Shown here: positions 1 to 9,269 of the stretch, piece after piece | How positions within the stretch are numbered: position 1 is the stretch's first letter | Layout of the letters: every line of letters begins with the position of its first letter | Origin: an uncultured Desulfosporosinus sp. | Lineage (GTDB): Bacteria; Bacillota; Desulfitobacteriia; Desulfitobacteriales; Desulfitobacteriaceae | Length of the DNA: 39,184 nucleotides | Direction: 5' to 3' | Assembly: GCA_927405585.1 (NCBI GenBank) | Contig: CAKMJS010000051.1 | Coordinates: 1-39,184, forward strand | The notes under the pieces: model-generated | What the model was told of the DNA's origin: nothing | Databases searched by the model: none | Seen by the model: the letters and a program-made list of their open reading frames with translations, nothing else | Made by a program: the position numbers and the translations under genes

Positions 1-174
1 TTTGTGGCAGAATCCAATTAGGCGCTCAGGTTGCTCTCCAGCATATGCCCTATCCTCCATAATTGGTAAGAGCCACCTATAGTTTAACCAATTTTTCTTT
101 CAAGTAAAATTTCCATTTACACAAAATAATTTACATTCCCGCAATTATCTATGCCGCTTAAGTACGTTCTATTA

Positions 175-765
175 TTAACTTTCGATAGCTTTTCGAATAC
201 AACTTGATAATGGTTCAATATCATAGACAGATCTAATCGAAGCATGAAGCAGATTATCTTTATTTATAACATTCCAGTTTAAAACATATCCACTTTCAAT
301 AGCCAAACAACGAATGAATTCTCGAATTACACGTCCATTACCTTCTCGGAAAGGGTGAAGAATGTTAAGCTCAGACATGTAAAATGCAGATCTTAGAGAG
401 AAACGTTCGGCATCTGTACCGATTAAGAAACCTTCTGCTTTAAGCTGTCTAAAAAGGTGGTTGGTATTCTCATCTAAATACTGCCAATGGGCAAATAAAG
501 TATTACCCTTGGAAATATCCTCCTCACGAGTTTTACCCGCAAAAGGATAGATATCTTGGAATAGATAATAGTGGATTTTCATTAAATGTTTTAAGTTATA
601 ATCATCTAAAATAGGGGATGCCTGAAGTTCTAAGAGCCTTTGTGTTGTGAAGAGTAATTCGGCTTCGCTTAGTAGCTCTTCATTTTTCAAAGCTAATTTA
701 TTAATTAAGGTATCGGTGTTTGGGTAACAGTACTTGGAGTGGCCAGAGCCGTATTTTGGAGACAT
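175..765 (-). CDS. Fic family protein (probable AMP-transferase toxin)
   Basis: A 196-residue Fic-domain protein. The signature HPFREGNGR lies at residues 137-145, with His137 as the expected catalytic base and the following acidic and Gly/Asn residues forming the anion-binding loop. The upstream flap is also recognisable (YPFAGKTREEDISKGNTLFA, residues 73-92). Fic enzymes transfer AMP, or another nucleotide moiety, from a nucleotide to hydroxyl groups of target proteins. No inhibitory helix is seen inside this protein. Instead the small gene just upstream carries one, which makes this a class I Fic toxin in the VbhT/VbhA sense. Its ATG overlaps the TAA of that gene by one base, so the two are probably translationally coupled. 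The target protein cannot be deduced. Confidence 0.92.
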   Translation of the reverse strand: MSPKYGSGHSKYCYPNTDTLINKLALKNEELLSEAELLFTTQRLLELQASPILDDYNLKHLMKIHYYLFQDIYPFAGKTREEDISKGNTLFAHWQYLDENTNHLFRQLKAEGFLIGTDAERFSLRSAFYMSELNILHPFREGNGRVIREFIRCLAIESGYVLNWNVINKDNLLHASIRSVYDIEPLSSCIRKAIES

Positions 766-956
766 TATCGCACGAATTTTCTGTTCTTATTGACGATGTA
801 TTTTGTAATATCTTGAATTATATCTTCACTGGTCATATGGCCTCTCAAGTATTTACGACCGTACACGACAGAACGTCGTTTCATATTAAAACCTTCAACA
901 GCAAGGCTTGTTTTTACGTTTGCAAGATATCGTTTAATCTCTTTTTCAGGAATCAA
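765..956 (-). CDS. VbhA-like antitoxin of the Fic pair
   Basis: A 63-residue protein directly upstream of the Fic gene. Residues 17-22 read SLAVEG, which fits the Fic inhibitory-helix motif (S/T)xxxE(G/N); Glu21 would clamp the ATP-binding arginine of the toxin. The start appears to be TTG, preceded by GAAAGGATG about 10 bases upstream; the ATG inside that purine stretch runs into a stop after six codons, so it is not the start. The stop overlaps the toxin start (TAATG). Family membership rests on the motif, the size and the neighbour. Confidence 0.8.
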   Translation of the reverse strand: MIPEKEIKRYLANVKTSLAVEGFNMKRRSVVYGRKYLRGHMTSEDIIQDITKYIVNKNRKFVR

Positions 957-1441
957 AAAAAATCATCCTTTCAAAAACTTACACTAGTATATTATTCTCT
1001 ATTCTACCCTAAAAATCCTTTTGCTTGTAAATATTTTAAGATGTATAAAATCCAAAGATTTAGGTTTGGTAATCAGGCGTGGTTGTCGATTATAGGTTAG
1101 AGATAAATTGGAAGAGTATAAAGGTCAAAATTACATAGGTTAGTATGTTTGGATGGTGCCGTTACTTCGAATAAAGGTAGCGGCGTTTTTAATGACATTC
1201 AGTCATGGCACAGAGTAACTAATTGCACATTTTTTTGTCTTTCCGGCAGGTTATAATTGAGCTATTAAATGGTAAATAATCGGAAATTGATTAAAACCCT
1301 TTGGATTCTGAAGGAATATAAGGAAACATGTGGAATGTTAGTTTATCTGAAAGCAGAAGTTTCTAAGTTGCTATTTATAGTTGTTACATTCCTTAAAACT
1401 GAAAGTGCTAATGATTACTACGGATGTGAAGGAGGGTTATG
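957..1441. other. intergenic region before the YobI-like gene
   Basis: No convincing gene was found here. An open frame on the plus strand up to base 1100 is a shadow of the Fic/antitoxin genes. A hairpin at 1158-1184 (GCCGTTAC facing GGTAGCGGC, followed by GTTTTT) could end transcription on the plus strand. A strong ribosome binding site, GAAGGAGGG, lies at 1428-1436. Confidence 0.5.
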
Positions 1442-4400
1442 ATGAGCGATAAGAACTATTACTTTCAAAAACTTACTCCCATTAACAATGCTGAGTTGAG
1501 AATTTATGAAGATGCACTAGATTTTGTTTTTGCCAACGATAATATAAACAATGTTGCAGTATCAGGCTCGTACAGTGCTGGCAAAAGCAGTGTGATCGAA
1601 ACTTATAAAAGTACACATTCCAATCTTCGTTTTTTGCATATTTCTCTTGCTCACTTCGAATCGACTGATTTAGGTAACAAAAGCGAAACTGACAAGGGGG
1701 CAGAAACCTTTTTAGAGGGCAAAATTCTCAATCAGCTTATTCACCAAATTGACCCAGAGGGAATTCCGCAGACACACTTCAAAGTGAAACAAAAGGTGTC
1801 TAATGAGAAAATCGGTAAAATTGCAGCAATCATAACCGCTTTTTTAATCTTAGCAGTTTACATAGGGTGCTTTAAGGATTGGAGCGAGTTTGTCTCGACG
1901 TTACCTGTCGCATGGCTTAAATCTGCACTATTATGGACAACGAATAGTTCAATGCTTCTATTAAGCGGAATAATATGTACTTTCATTTTGGGAATGGTAG
2001 TCTACACTCTTATCAAAACTCAAAAGAATAAAGGCATTTTTAGAAAAGTTAGCTTACAAGGAAATGAGATTGAGATATTCGAGGAACACGAGGATTCTTA
2101 TTTTGACAAGTATCTCAACGAAGTCTTGTATCTTTTTGAAAACTCTAATGCTGACGTTATTGTATTTGAAGACATGGATAGGTTTAACGTAAACCAAATC
2201 TTTGAGAAATTAAGGGAAATTAATACCCTTGTTAATAATAAAAAGAAAATAGAGAAAAGCCCTGAAATTAAATTTTTCTACTTGTTAAGGGATGATATTT
2301 TTACCTCAAAAGATCGAACGAAGTTCTTCGATTTTATTATTCCTATCGTACCGGTTGTTGATGGGTCTAATTCTTATGATCAGTTTATAGCACATTTCAA
2401 GCAAGGTGGTATTCTTGAATTATTCGATCAGAAGTTTTTGCAAGGGTTATCATTATACATTGACGATATGCGAGTCCTAAAAAATATATATAACGAATTC
2501 GTTATATATTTTAATCGGATCGAATCTACTGAACTAGATAGGGACAAACTGCTTGCAATTATTGCTTATAAGAATATTTTCCCTAGAGATTTTGGAGATT
2601 TACAAATAGGAATGGGTTTTGTCCATACTCTATTTGAAAGCAAACCTGATTTCATAAAGCAGGAGATCCTAAGAATTGAAATGGAAATCCAGAAAATCAA
2701 AAATAAAGTTCAATCTGCAAATAGTGAAATGCTGGTTTCCGTTGACGAACTGGATGCCGCTTTCTTGTTATCTAACCTTCAAATACATACTGTTGCGGGG
2801 AAAGATGCTTCCACATTCAATACCCGTGTTCAATTAATTAAAGCTATTAAGGACAATCCAAAGAGGGTCCAATATTTCACCCCTGGCTACAACCCCGGTG
2901 TACATCAAAAAGACATGACCTCTGATTTTATGCAACTTTTACAAAATCCAGAATATATAAATCGAAAGCAAGGTATTGAAAGAAATAATGGAACCTATAT
3001 AGAACAACTTAAAGAAGAGATACAAGAATTGCAATACCAAAAATCTATTATTCTAACTAGTCGGCTAAGAGATATTATAAAAAAGGAAAACATTGATACT
3101 GTCTTTGGTCTTAATTTCAAGAATGAGATAGGGGAAGAAAATACTTTCCCAGAAATAAAATCAAGTTCGTATTTCGCGCTGATAAAATATTTAGTTCGAA
3201 ATGGGTTCATTGATGAAACGTATCCAGATTACATGACCTATTTTTATGAGAATAGTCTTAGTCGGATCGATAAGATATTTCTGCGCAGTGTTACGGATGA
3301 GAAGCCCAAGGAATATTCCTATCCGCTTAAAGATTCGAAGATGGTTCTGTCCAGATTACGGGTTGTCGATTTTGACCATGTAGAAATCCTTAACTTTGAT
3401 TTGTTGTGCTATCTTTTGAAAACGAAGCCAATTAACGATTTATATTTAAGTGGTCTCCTACATCAACTGATGAAAACTAAAAACTACAAATTCATTGGGG
3501 AGTTTTTGGGGCTGCAGAGAGAAACAGATTCGTTTGTTGAAGCTCTAAACAATGTATGGCCAAGTGTTTTTCAATGTATCCTCGCTGAAAGTGGTTTTAG
3601 CGATGCACAGAAAAGAAAATATGCGATCGATACATTATATTATTCATCGGATGCAGATATTGAAGCACTTAATGAAAATGACTGCCTATCAACCTTTATA
3701 TCTGAGAGTCCTATTTTTCTGGACATTGCTACACCTAACATCACCAAAATTGTTGATGGGTTCTCTTTGATTGGTGTTAGATTCACCTGGATTAATCACG
3801 AGGTATCAAACAAAGATCTCTTTTTGGCTGTATATAAAAACAATCTATATCAGCTGAGGTTTGACCTTATTTGCTTAATTTTGAAAGTAGTTTACGGGTA
3901 CTCGGAAAGTAGTGACTTCAATAGCAAAAGTTATACTTTGGTTACTTCTAAACAGGAAGAGCCGTTGGTGCAATATGTGAACGAGAATATAGATCAATAC
4001 ATTGGCATTATCCTCGATAACTGCAGCGAGCGTATTGATGATGAAGAACCCGTGGTACTGGAAATACTCAACAATTCAGAGATTGATAACGATCATAAGA
4101 AAGAGTACATCAACTTCCTGCAAACAGTAATTGAACGCATTGAGTCTGTTCTTGACAAAGGATTGTGGAGTCTTCTATTACAAAAGAAACTGGTTTATTA
4201 CTCCGAGAATAATGTGCTGAACTACTTCTTTCATAGTGAAAATGGGTTAGATTCGTTTTTGATTCAGTTTATAAATGACTTTGACCATAAACCGGAGTTT
4301 GACAAGAACACTATTGATAGCAATTTCGGCGAAGAGTCCACTTCAAAATTCTTTAATGCGATTGCAGCTTGTAATGAGCTAAACAACGAAAGATATGAAG

Positions 4401-5176
4401 TTTTTTTACAAGCTCTAAGCATGAATTTCAGTTCGTTTTCAAAGACCGGCATTGCTGAAGACAAAGTCCAAATTCTTATAAAGCTCAACATAATACGGAT
4501 GGCGGATCCAGTTCTTATATTTATGAGAGAACATTATCCAAACCAGTTAATGCTATTCGTTACGCATAACATTGATCAATACACTGAAGGGATTAATACC
4601 GAGAACTTTGTTTTGAACGAAATGCTTTTAGTGTTAGGAGAAAATGTAGGCGACGAATATATGGTTAAGCTGCTCAAATTTACCACTAATAAGCTATCGC
4701 TAGAGCAAAAAGGATATTCAGATGCAGTTAAACTACACATTCTTAGTCACAACCTGGATGTGACAGATATTCCATTTTTGCTGAGCAGTTATCCAAGCGA
4801 GAGTGAGAGTGTTAAGGCTTCAATAAAAAGTATCTCAATCGAACACATTGGAGACATCGTAACTAAGCAGTATTCCACTCCTTTTGAACTGCTATTAGAA
4901 CTACTTGCGTCGAGTCAGATCGCTAAGGAAGTTCAAAAGGAATTGTTTGCACTAGGTCTACCTGGCATGAATGAAGTGCAGGCAAAAGAATGTCTTTTAA
5001 TCTTACAAATGAACGAATTTTTAAGTTTGTTTAATCGAAGCCGTCCAAAGTTTGAAGTTAACGTGATTAATGAGCAAATCTTAAACATATTCAAAGAAAA
5101 GCACTGGATTACGACATTTGATCTTGTTAAGGATGAACCAGATTATTTCCGAGCATACGGACGCAAAGTAGGATGA
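1442..5176 (+). CDS. YobI-family membrane P-loop NTPase
   Basis: A 1244-residue protein resembling the Bacillus subtilis YobI family of large P-loop NTPases, which are related to KAP-type ATPases. The Walker A motif GSYSAGKSS lies near residues 42-50 and a Walker B-like stretch, VIVFEDMDRF, near 240. Two hydrophobic segments (about 122-145 and 170-192) lie between them, so the ATPase core is probably membrane anchored. The remaining ~900 residues are leucine-rich and helical with no domain I can name. Two ATGs are in tandem (1439 and 1442); GGAGG at 1431-1435 is 3 bases from the first and 6 from the second, so the second is preferred. Function is unknown; size, architecture and position next to a Fic toxin pair suggest a conflict or defence role, which is inference. 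Confidence 0.75.
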   Translation: MSDKNYYFQKLTPINNAELRIYEDALDFVFANDNINNVAVSGSYSAGKSSVIETYKSTHSNLRFLHISLAHFESTDLGNKSETDKGAETFLEGKILNQLIHQIDPEGIPQTHFKVKQKVSNEKIGKIAAIITAFLILAVYIGCFKDWSEFVSTLPVAWLKSALLWTTNSSMLLLSGIICTFILGMVVYTLIKTQKNKGIFRKVSLQGNEIEIFEEHEDSYFDKYLNEVLYLFENSNADVIVFEDMDRFNVNQIFEKLREINTLVNNKKKIEKSPEIKFFYLLRDDIFTSKDRTKFFDFIIPIVPVVDGSNSYDQFIAHFKQGGILELFDQKFLQGLSLYIDDMRVLKNIYNEFVIYFNRIESTELDRDKLLAIIAYKNIFPRDFGDLQIGMGFVHTLFESKPDFIKQEILRIEMEIQKIKNKVQSANSEMLVSVDELDAAFLLSNLQIHTVAGKDASTFNTRVQLIKAIKDNPKRVQYFTPGYNPGVHQKDMTSDFMQLLQNPEYINRKQGIERNNGTYIEQLKEEIQELQYQKSIILTSRLRDIIKKENIDTVFGLNFKNEIGEENTFPEIKSSSYFALIKYLVRNGFIDETYPDYMTYFYENSLSRIDKIFLRSVTDEKPKEYSYPLKDSKMVLSRLRVVDFDHVEILNFDLLCYLLKTKPINDLYLSGLLHQLMKTKNYKFIGEFLGLQRETDSFVEALNNVWPSVFQCILAESGFSDAQKRKYAIDTLYYSSDADIEALNENDCLSTFISESPIFLDIATPNITKIVDGFSLIGVRFTWINHEVSNKDLFLAVYKNNLYQLRFDLICLILKVVYGYSESSDFNSKSYTLVTSKQEEPLVQYVNENIDQYIGIILDNCSERIDDEEPVVLEILNNSEIDNDHKKEYINFLQTVIERIESVLDKGLWSLLLQKKLVYYSENNVLNYFFHSENGLDSFLIQFINDFDHKPEFDKNTIDSNFGEESTSKFFNAIAACNELNNERYEVFLQALSMNFSSFSKTGIAEDKVQILIKLNIIRMADPVLIFMREHYPNQLMLFVTHNIDQYTEGINTENFVLNEMLLVLGENVGDEYMVKLLKFTTNKLSLEQKGYSDAVKLHILSHNLDVTDIPFLLSSYPSESESVKASIKSISIEHIGDIVTKQYSTPFELLLELLASSQIAKEVQKELFALGLPGMNEVQAKECLLILQMNEFLSLFNRSRPKFEVNVINEQILNIFKEKHWITTFDLVKDEPDYFRAYGRKVG

Positions 5177-5397
5177 CAGCTGACCACTCCTTACGCTGTT
5201 ACGTCTTGAGAGCTGAGATCCGTCGTCAAAAAAGGCTAAGGCTACAGTTCGGCTCTCCGACCGCCTGTAGCATGATGAATAATCGGCACCGCCAATAATG
5301 AAATGGATAGAGAAGATTTGGTCTGGTCAATACAAGCCTCAATGTGAATTTTAATAGACAATTGAATTAGGTAATTAGATTTTTGAGGTGTAAAGCT

Positions 5398-5883
5398 ATG
5401 AGTAAAGTCACTAGAAATGGTCCTTGCCCCTGTGGAAGTGGCAAGAAGTACAAAAATTGTTGTATAAACAAGGAGATCCCTGAGTTAGGTGATAATGACC
5501 TTTTTATGGTAAGTAGTTACGGATCAGAAGCCTACAGTAATGATGAGTTGGATAAGTATGGCAGGTTCTTTATTGAAACACAAGCTGATGAAAAGTTTGA
5601 AATACGGAAAGCTGAACAAGGATACTTAGTAAAAGATATAGTTCCACCGGAGATAACTATGCCCGTAAAAAGTTATAGAACGGTTAAACTCAATGATATT
5701 CAACGACAGAAACTTATCAAGCATAATCCGCGGTATGACTTTTTAACCATTGGATCGCATGATTACTATGAGGGTATAGCTGAAGACGGTCATTTTACTT
5801 GGGATGGTGCAGATGGCAGTACAAGTTCAAAGGGGAAAATTAGCAGATTGTATATAAACAGGCTCTGGGAAACTACTTACTGA
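5398..5883 (+). CDS. SEC-C motif protein
   Basis: The N-terminus carries a textbook SEC-C zinc-binding motif (NGPCPCGSGKKYKNCC, residues 7-22), the element found at the C-terminus of SecA and in many small accessory proteins. The rest (161 residues in total) is unrecognised. The start is ATG 5398 because GAGGTG at 5385-5390 sits 7 bases upstream; an in-frame TTG at 5383 would overlap that site. The gene follows the YobI-like gene by 221 bases. Reading seems to continue after its stop in another frame (see 5844-6218), so the C-terminus may be abnormal. Confidence 0.8.
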   Translation: MSKVTRNGPCPCGSGKKYKNCCINKEIPELGDNDLFMVSSYGSEAYSNDELDKYGRFFIETQADEKFEIRKAEQGYLVKDIVPPEITMPVKSYRTVKLNDIQRQKLIKHNPRYDFLTIGSHDYYEGIAEDGHFTWDGADGSTSSKGKISRLYINRLWETTY

Positions 5884-6218
5884 ATGTTAACCTATTCCCT
5901 GAAAAAGGCGAGTTCAAATCGATTGATGAATTTCTACTAACCGGACTATCAATTTATTCAGAAACTAATAAATATGACTTTCCATGCAGGGAGGGGAAGC
6001 TATTTTTTGAAGACAGTCAGATATTTGCCATTTTATCGGCTGTTGATAAAGAATCCTTCAATATCAATGAAATGTTTAGCACGGTACCAAGAGAATATAA
6101 CGTCAGTTTTGACATTGTCATAGGAAAGCCAATTTTTATTTTGAAGGTTCATGAGCAAGGGTTGAAACTATCTATTATTAATGAAAAGGTTATTGATGTG
6201 ACAATCCTAAAGATTTAG
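5844..6218 (+). pseudogene. out-of-frame continuation of the SEC-C gene or start-less fragment
   Basis: An open frame of 124 codons overlaps the last ~13 codons of the SEC-C gene in a different frame and runs to TAG 6216-6218. It has protein-like composition (NVNLFPEKGEFKSIDEFL near its start, GLKLSIINEKVIDVTILKI at its end) but no start codon with a ribosome binding site. The simplest reading is a frameshift near 5844-5883 that split a longer SEC-C protein of roughly 270 residues. A separate fragment that lost its start is the alternative. Confidence 0.5.
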
Positions 6219-6575
6219 GGGGATGGAGGCTAATGAATGCCTAGGTCCTCGTTATGCATGTCGCGATTAGCCCACTGGCAGATCACACATTACTGCGCGT
6301 GTAGCCTGTCCATTCGTGGTCCAACGGAAAATTAATTTACGACTCGCGAATATAGGCTGGTCTGAGCTGCTACGGAATCTAATGTTTAAAAAGATGATAA
6401 GAAATCGACCAATCAAAACACTTAAAGAGTCCGCACAACTACAACAAAAGTATCTCTTACTTACCCGTGTGAAGACGCAGGTAAGTGAGAATTTTTAAGA
6501 TTTTAATATATCCATGATACCCTCTTTCAGTAAGCGGAATTTAACCGTAATGCAACCGTTTTTTAATTAGCTTTT
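6219..6575. other. non-coding or degraded stretch
   Basis: A 60-codon frame at 6316-6498 (plus) has no ribosome binding site and no recognisable similarity, so it is not called. On the minus strand, near 6515-6553, a short reading ALRLNSAY followed by a stop and then RVS resembles the N-terminal motif of large serine recombinases (ALRVAAYCRVS). If real, it is a heavily decayed remnant. Confidence 0.3.
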
Positions 6576-6659
6576 CTAATTAGATTCCTCCCATTTTGGG
6601 GGGATCTTTTTTTTATCTTTTTTCTCCTTAGCGTTTTCTTCTTTGGCCGTGATAGCCAC
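6576..6659 (-). CDS. 27-residue lysine-rich peptide, possibly a recombinase N-terminal remnant
   Basis: GTG start with AAAGGAG placed 9 bases upstream. The product begins MAITAKEENAKEKK and ends KIPPKWEESN. The lysine-rich leader ending in an IPPK-type segment resembles leaders of serine recombinases, and a motif-like ALRLNSAY follows just downstream in another frame. It may therefore be the first codons of a broken recombinase gene rather than a functional peptide. Confidence 0.3.
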   Translation of the reverse strand: MAITAKEENAKEKKDKKKIPPKWEESN

Positions 6660-6774
6660 TTGTTGCAACTCCTTTCAGACTATCTATAGAAAGCATGGCT
6701 TGACGCCATAGCCTTTCATCAGATTTAGCTTTTGGCTTAGCTGATTTGAAATCATACGAGCAGCAATATAAAAG

Positions 6775-6804
6775 GGCACCCGTAGGGAATTTCCCTCGGG
6801 TGCC
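6775..6804 (-). terminator. terminator after the DUF3231 gene
   Basis: A strong hairpin, GGCACCCG-AGGGA facing TCCCT-CGGGTGCC, lies 30 bases past the stop of the DUF3231 gene. On the minus strand it is followed by CTTTTATA. Confidence 0.7.
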
Positions 6805-6834
6805 TTAATGCGGTTTTCTATAACTGTATATTGA

Positions 6835-7911
6835 TTAATGCTGTATTAATTCTTGGCGGTCAGCCGCTTCAGGGACTCTTTCTAGCCAGCCAGCTTCAAT
6901 CATTAAATCTCCTCCACTCTTGGATAATTCAAGAAGGTCTGTAACAAAATTGCGGTAAGTTGATGATAAATCTAATCTGGCGGTGTTTGCCACGGAAAGT
7001 CCATAATTAGAGATGATGTACGCAGTGACCGCAGTGATGTGACATAAGATTAACTTATCGCTTACGGGAGACTCTTTAGATTCGGTAACGAGTATTTCTC
7101 GGATTGAAGGTTGAGATATATCTTCGTCAGCTAAAAAAGAAGCGAGTTTTTTTAGTTGCTTATCTGAAACCTGTTTACATTTGGAAAGATAGCTCCTAAT
7201 TTTTTCAGATTTAACAACTTGACTATATCCTAAATTTAAAGTTCTCAGTAAAAGCTTAGTTTCCATCAATGAAAAAATATGACTAATTTCTATAGCATTC
7301 ATCGGCCTCTTCATTCCAATCATCGCACCAATATTGGAGCCAAAATAACTTTTATCATGCACAAAATCCACCCTGTCAGGAATCGGAATGATAGGGTATT
7401 TTAACAATAAACCTTTTGCTACAAGTACCTCAGTAGCTTTTTGGCGTATCTCAATAGAAGTGTTTAAACATTCAAGGAAAAAATTACGAAAGTCGGAACG
7501 AGAAGAGGCTGAGAGCGCGGAGCTATAATTTAATGAAATATAGTGGTGCATAAGTCTTGTGTATAACAATGTAAAGGATTCAGAAAATAACTGTTTCGCA
7601 TTGCTATCGACATCCTTATCACTGAAAGCCTCGGGGATAGGATGATTAATCGAATTATAGAGGTCCTTCATAGCGTTTACCCGTTGGCTTGAGACATCAA
7701 GTGCTCGCTGTAGAACAGCGTGAATATCGGGGTCTTTTGATTGAGCAACATAGCTTTTGAGAAAACATACGGACATCGTTTCTGCGTAGTAACTTGACCA
7801 AAGATATCCAATTTCAGAAGACACTGGCATAATATTTGACAAATTATGTTGGACGGCTCCAAAGGGAACTTGTTCTACCTGACCTTGGTTAACGTTTTGT
7901 AAATTGTCCAA
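6835..7911 (-). CDS. DUF3231 family protein
   Basis: A 358-residue, mostly helical protein of the DUF3231 family, common in spore-forming Firmicutes and built of two ferritin-like/coat-F-like helical halves. The two-fold organisation is visible: residues ~15-170 and ~190-345 each contain a long helical array, and the C-terminus ends with the family-typical LMIEAGWLERVPEA. The function of the family is unknown; a spore-surface role is an inference from its relatives. Start ATG is preceded on the minus strand by AAAAGGAGTG. A strong terminator follows. A broken relative lies 250 bases upstream (8164-8669) and shares the C-terminal signature. Confidence 0.85.
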   Translation of the reverse strand: MDNLQNVNQGQVEQVPFGAVQHNLSNIMPVSSEIGYLWSSYYAETMSVCFLKSYVAQSKDPDIHAVLQRALDVSSQRVNAMKDLYNSINHPIPEAFSDKDVDSNAKQLFSESFTLLYTRLMHHYISLNYSSALSASSRSDFRNFFLECLNTSIEIRQKATEVLVAKGLLLKYPIIPIPDRVDFVHDKSYFGSNIGAMIGMKRPMNAIEISHIFSLMETKLLLRTLNLGYSQVVKSEKIRSYLSKCKQVSDKQLKKLASFLADEDISQPSIREILVTESKESPVSDKLILCHITAVTAYIISNYGLSVANTARLDLSSTYRNFVTDLLELSKSGGDLMIEAGWLERVPEAADRQELIQH

Positions 7912-8023
7912 TGTTCACACTCCTTTTGTTTTTATTACTAACCTCCCCCCAAAAAAAATAATTTAAACTGGAAATGTCTCTCATATAAACTTTCGATGAA
8001 ACACTTGCTCTGTTGAATCGTTA

Positions 8024-8094
8024 AGAAATATTTAATGCGTTGGTTGAGAAGACAGAATTCTCACACCAACGCATTTTGTGTTTGAATTGAAGAG
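8024..8094. repeat. dispersed hairpin repeat, copy 1
   Basis: A nearly perfect stem-loop: left arm 8034-8050 (AATGCGTTGGTTGAGAA), right arm 8058-8075, loop of 7 bases, followed by TTGTG and a TTGAAGAG tail. The same ~65-base unit recurs at 38373-38441. It may act as a bidirectional terminator; each copy abuts a broken gene. Confidence 0.75.
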
Positions 8095-8163
8095 GGAGGA
8101 AATCGGGAAATAATGGAAAGACTCCCAAGTAAAAAGTTGTAGACGGAAAAGTTTACTCTATCT

Positions 8164-8669
8164 TTAATTGTTCATTGTTCGCAGTTCTCTTCGATTAGCA
8201 GCTTCGGGAACCCTTTCTAACCAGCCATTTTCAATCATTATATCGAGGCCGTCTTTTACATAATCACCGAATTCAGCCATAAGACGAGTCAGGGATGCTA
8301 CTATATCAGTTCTAGCACAATTTGCTAACGCAAGTCCATAGCCTGAGATGCTATGTGCTAAAAAGATCGTTGAATGAAACATTATTAATTTTCAGAATAT
8401 GGGGATTCAGTAGAGTCAGTTACAAGATAATCGTAATTTATAGGTTTGGGCAAATCCTCATTGAAGTGAGCGAATCCAACTTCAAATCCTAAGCCGACGA
8501 CGAACCATTCTGGGACCATACGAAGGTTAATGTACCCACCAACATTAAAATATCCACTGTAGTGCCAAGGGCAATCACCTAAGACTCTCGCCAAAATCTC
8601 ACCACAAGAATATTCAATCATCCAGATCGTGGCTAGATACATCACGCCGCGGGTCCACCAAGGAAGCAT
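8164..8669 (-). pseudogene. chimeric remnant: permease fragment joined to a frameshifted DUF3231 C-terminus
   Basis: Two adjacent frames read as one broken fusion. The first (8669-8385) begins with about 60 residues resembling the end of the putative ABC-transporter type IV permease family (CPWHYSGYFNVGGYINLRM, then VPEWFVVGLGFE). It then switches into DUF3231 sequence (LVTDSTESPYSE), which aligns with LVTESKESPVSD of the intact neighbour. One A appears to be missing from the A-run near 8391; restoring it continues the match as KLIMFHSTIFLAHSISGYG into the second frame (8382-8164), which ends with the signature GLDIMIENGWLERVPEAANR. So both a deletion fusion and a frameshift are present. Confidence 0.75.
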
Positions 8670-8749
8670 ATCCTGATTTTCATTGATATATCATCGCAAT
8701 AGCCGTAATTGTTTTCACTAAAATCATTGATCTTGCAAGTAAACAAGCG

Positions 8750-8779
8750 AAAAGACTATCTCTAGCGAGGTAGTCTTTT
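8750..8779. terminator. hairpin terminator
   Basis: AAAAGACTA (8750-8758) pairs with TAGTCTTTT (8771-8779). It is usable on either strand and separates the minus-strand remnant from the plus-strand small gene at 8910. Confidence 0.6.
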
Positions 8780-8909
8780 CTGTGTTAGTTATCATCCCCT
8801 AAGTCTTCCACACCTCTCGATTATTTTACATACAAAATTTAGTTAAATGCTTATGCTAAAAAAACAAATACTAAGATTGTTAACAGAAAATAGTGAGGAG
8901 GATTATATA

Positions 8910-9011
8910 ATGAGAATGATGAAGATGATGAAAGACAGTTGGTTAGCTCTCACCGTTATCGGTATAGGTGGTGCAATGATGTTAGGGAAGACCTGGAGAA
9001 AAATGACTTAA
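8910..9011 (+). CDS. 33-residue single-pass membrane peptide
   Basis: A short gene with a clear ribosome binding site (GAGGAGG at 8895-8901, 8 bases before ATG) and a strong terminator right behind it. The product begins MRMMKMMKDSWLALTVIG, continues with a short glycine/methionine-rich hydrophobic segment and ends in a basic KTWRKMT tail. Such peptides are typical small membrane proteins of sporulating clostridia, but I cannot assign a family or function. Confidence 0.6.
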   Translation: MRMMKMMKDSWLALTVIGIGGAMMLGKTWRKMT

Positions 9012-9038
9012 GGTATAAATGAGAATTGCCCTTAAATG

Positions 9039-9081
9039 TACCCTATAGATTAGACATTTTTCAAGTCTGATCTATAGGGTA
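9039..9081 (+). terminator. terminator of the small membrane peptide gene
   Basis: TACCCTATAGAT-TAGAC (9039-9055) pairs with GTCTGATCTATAGGGTA (9065-9081), followed by TTTGT. It lies 27 bases past the stop at 9011. Confidence 0.75.
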
Positions 9082-9269
9082 TTTGTATAAAAGCTACGGA
9101 GACAAAGCATAAACGTGACAGTTTAAAAACATACCAGTAACCTATAAGGACAATGCGGATAAGCTTGTCTAAGGAAAGGGTACCTCTAGCGTGGACGGTG
9201 CTTTGCAAATAGATTATTGCTGTATGTTAATTCGTATAAAGGAAATCATAGTGAAAAGGGTTTTAGGAG

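Noticed and set aside
1-60. Minus-strand frame MEDRAYAGEQPERLIGFCHK open to the window edge
   Set aside because: Only 20 codons are visible, the nearest purine-rich site (AGGTGG) is 12 bases from the ATG, and no similarity is recognised.
6316-6498. 60-codon plus-strand frame beginning MVQRKINLRLANIGW
   Set aside because: No ribosome binding site and no family resemblance; lies in degraded sequence.
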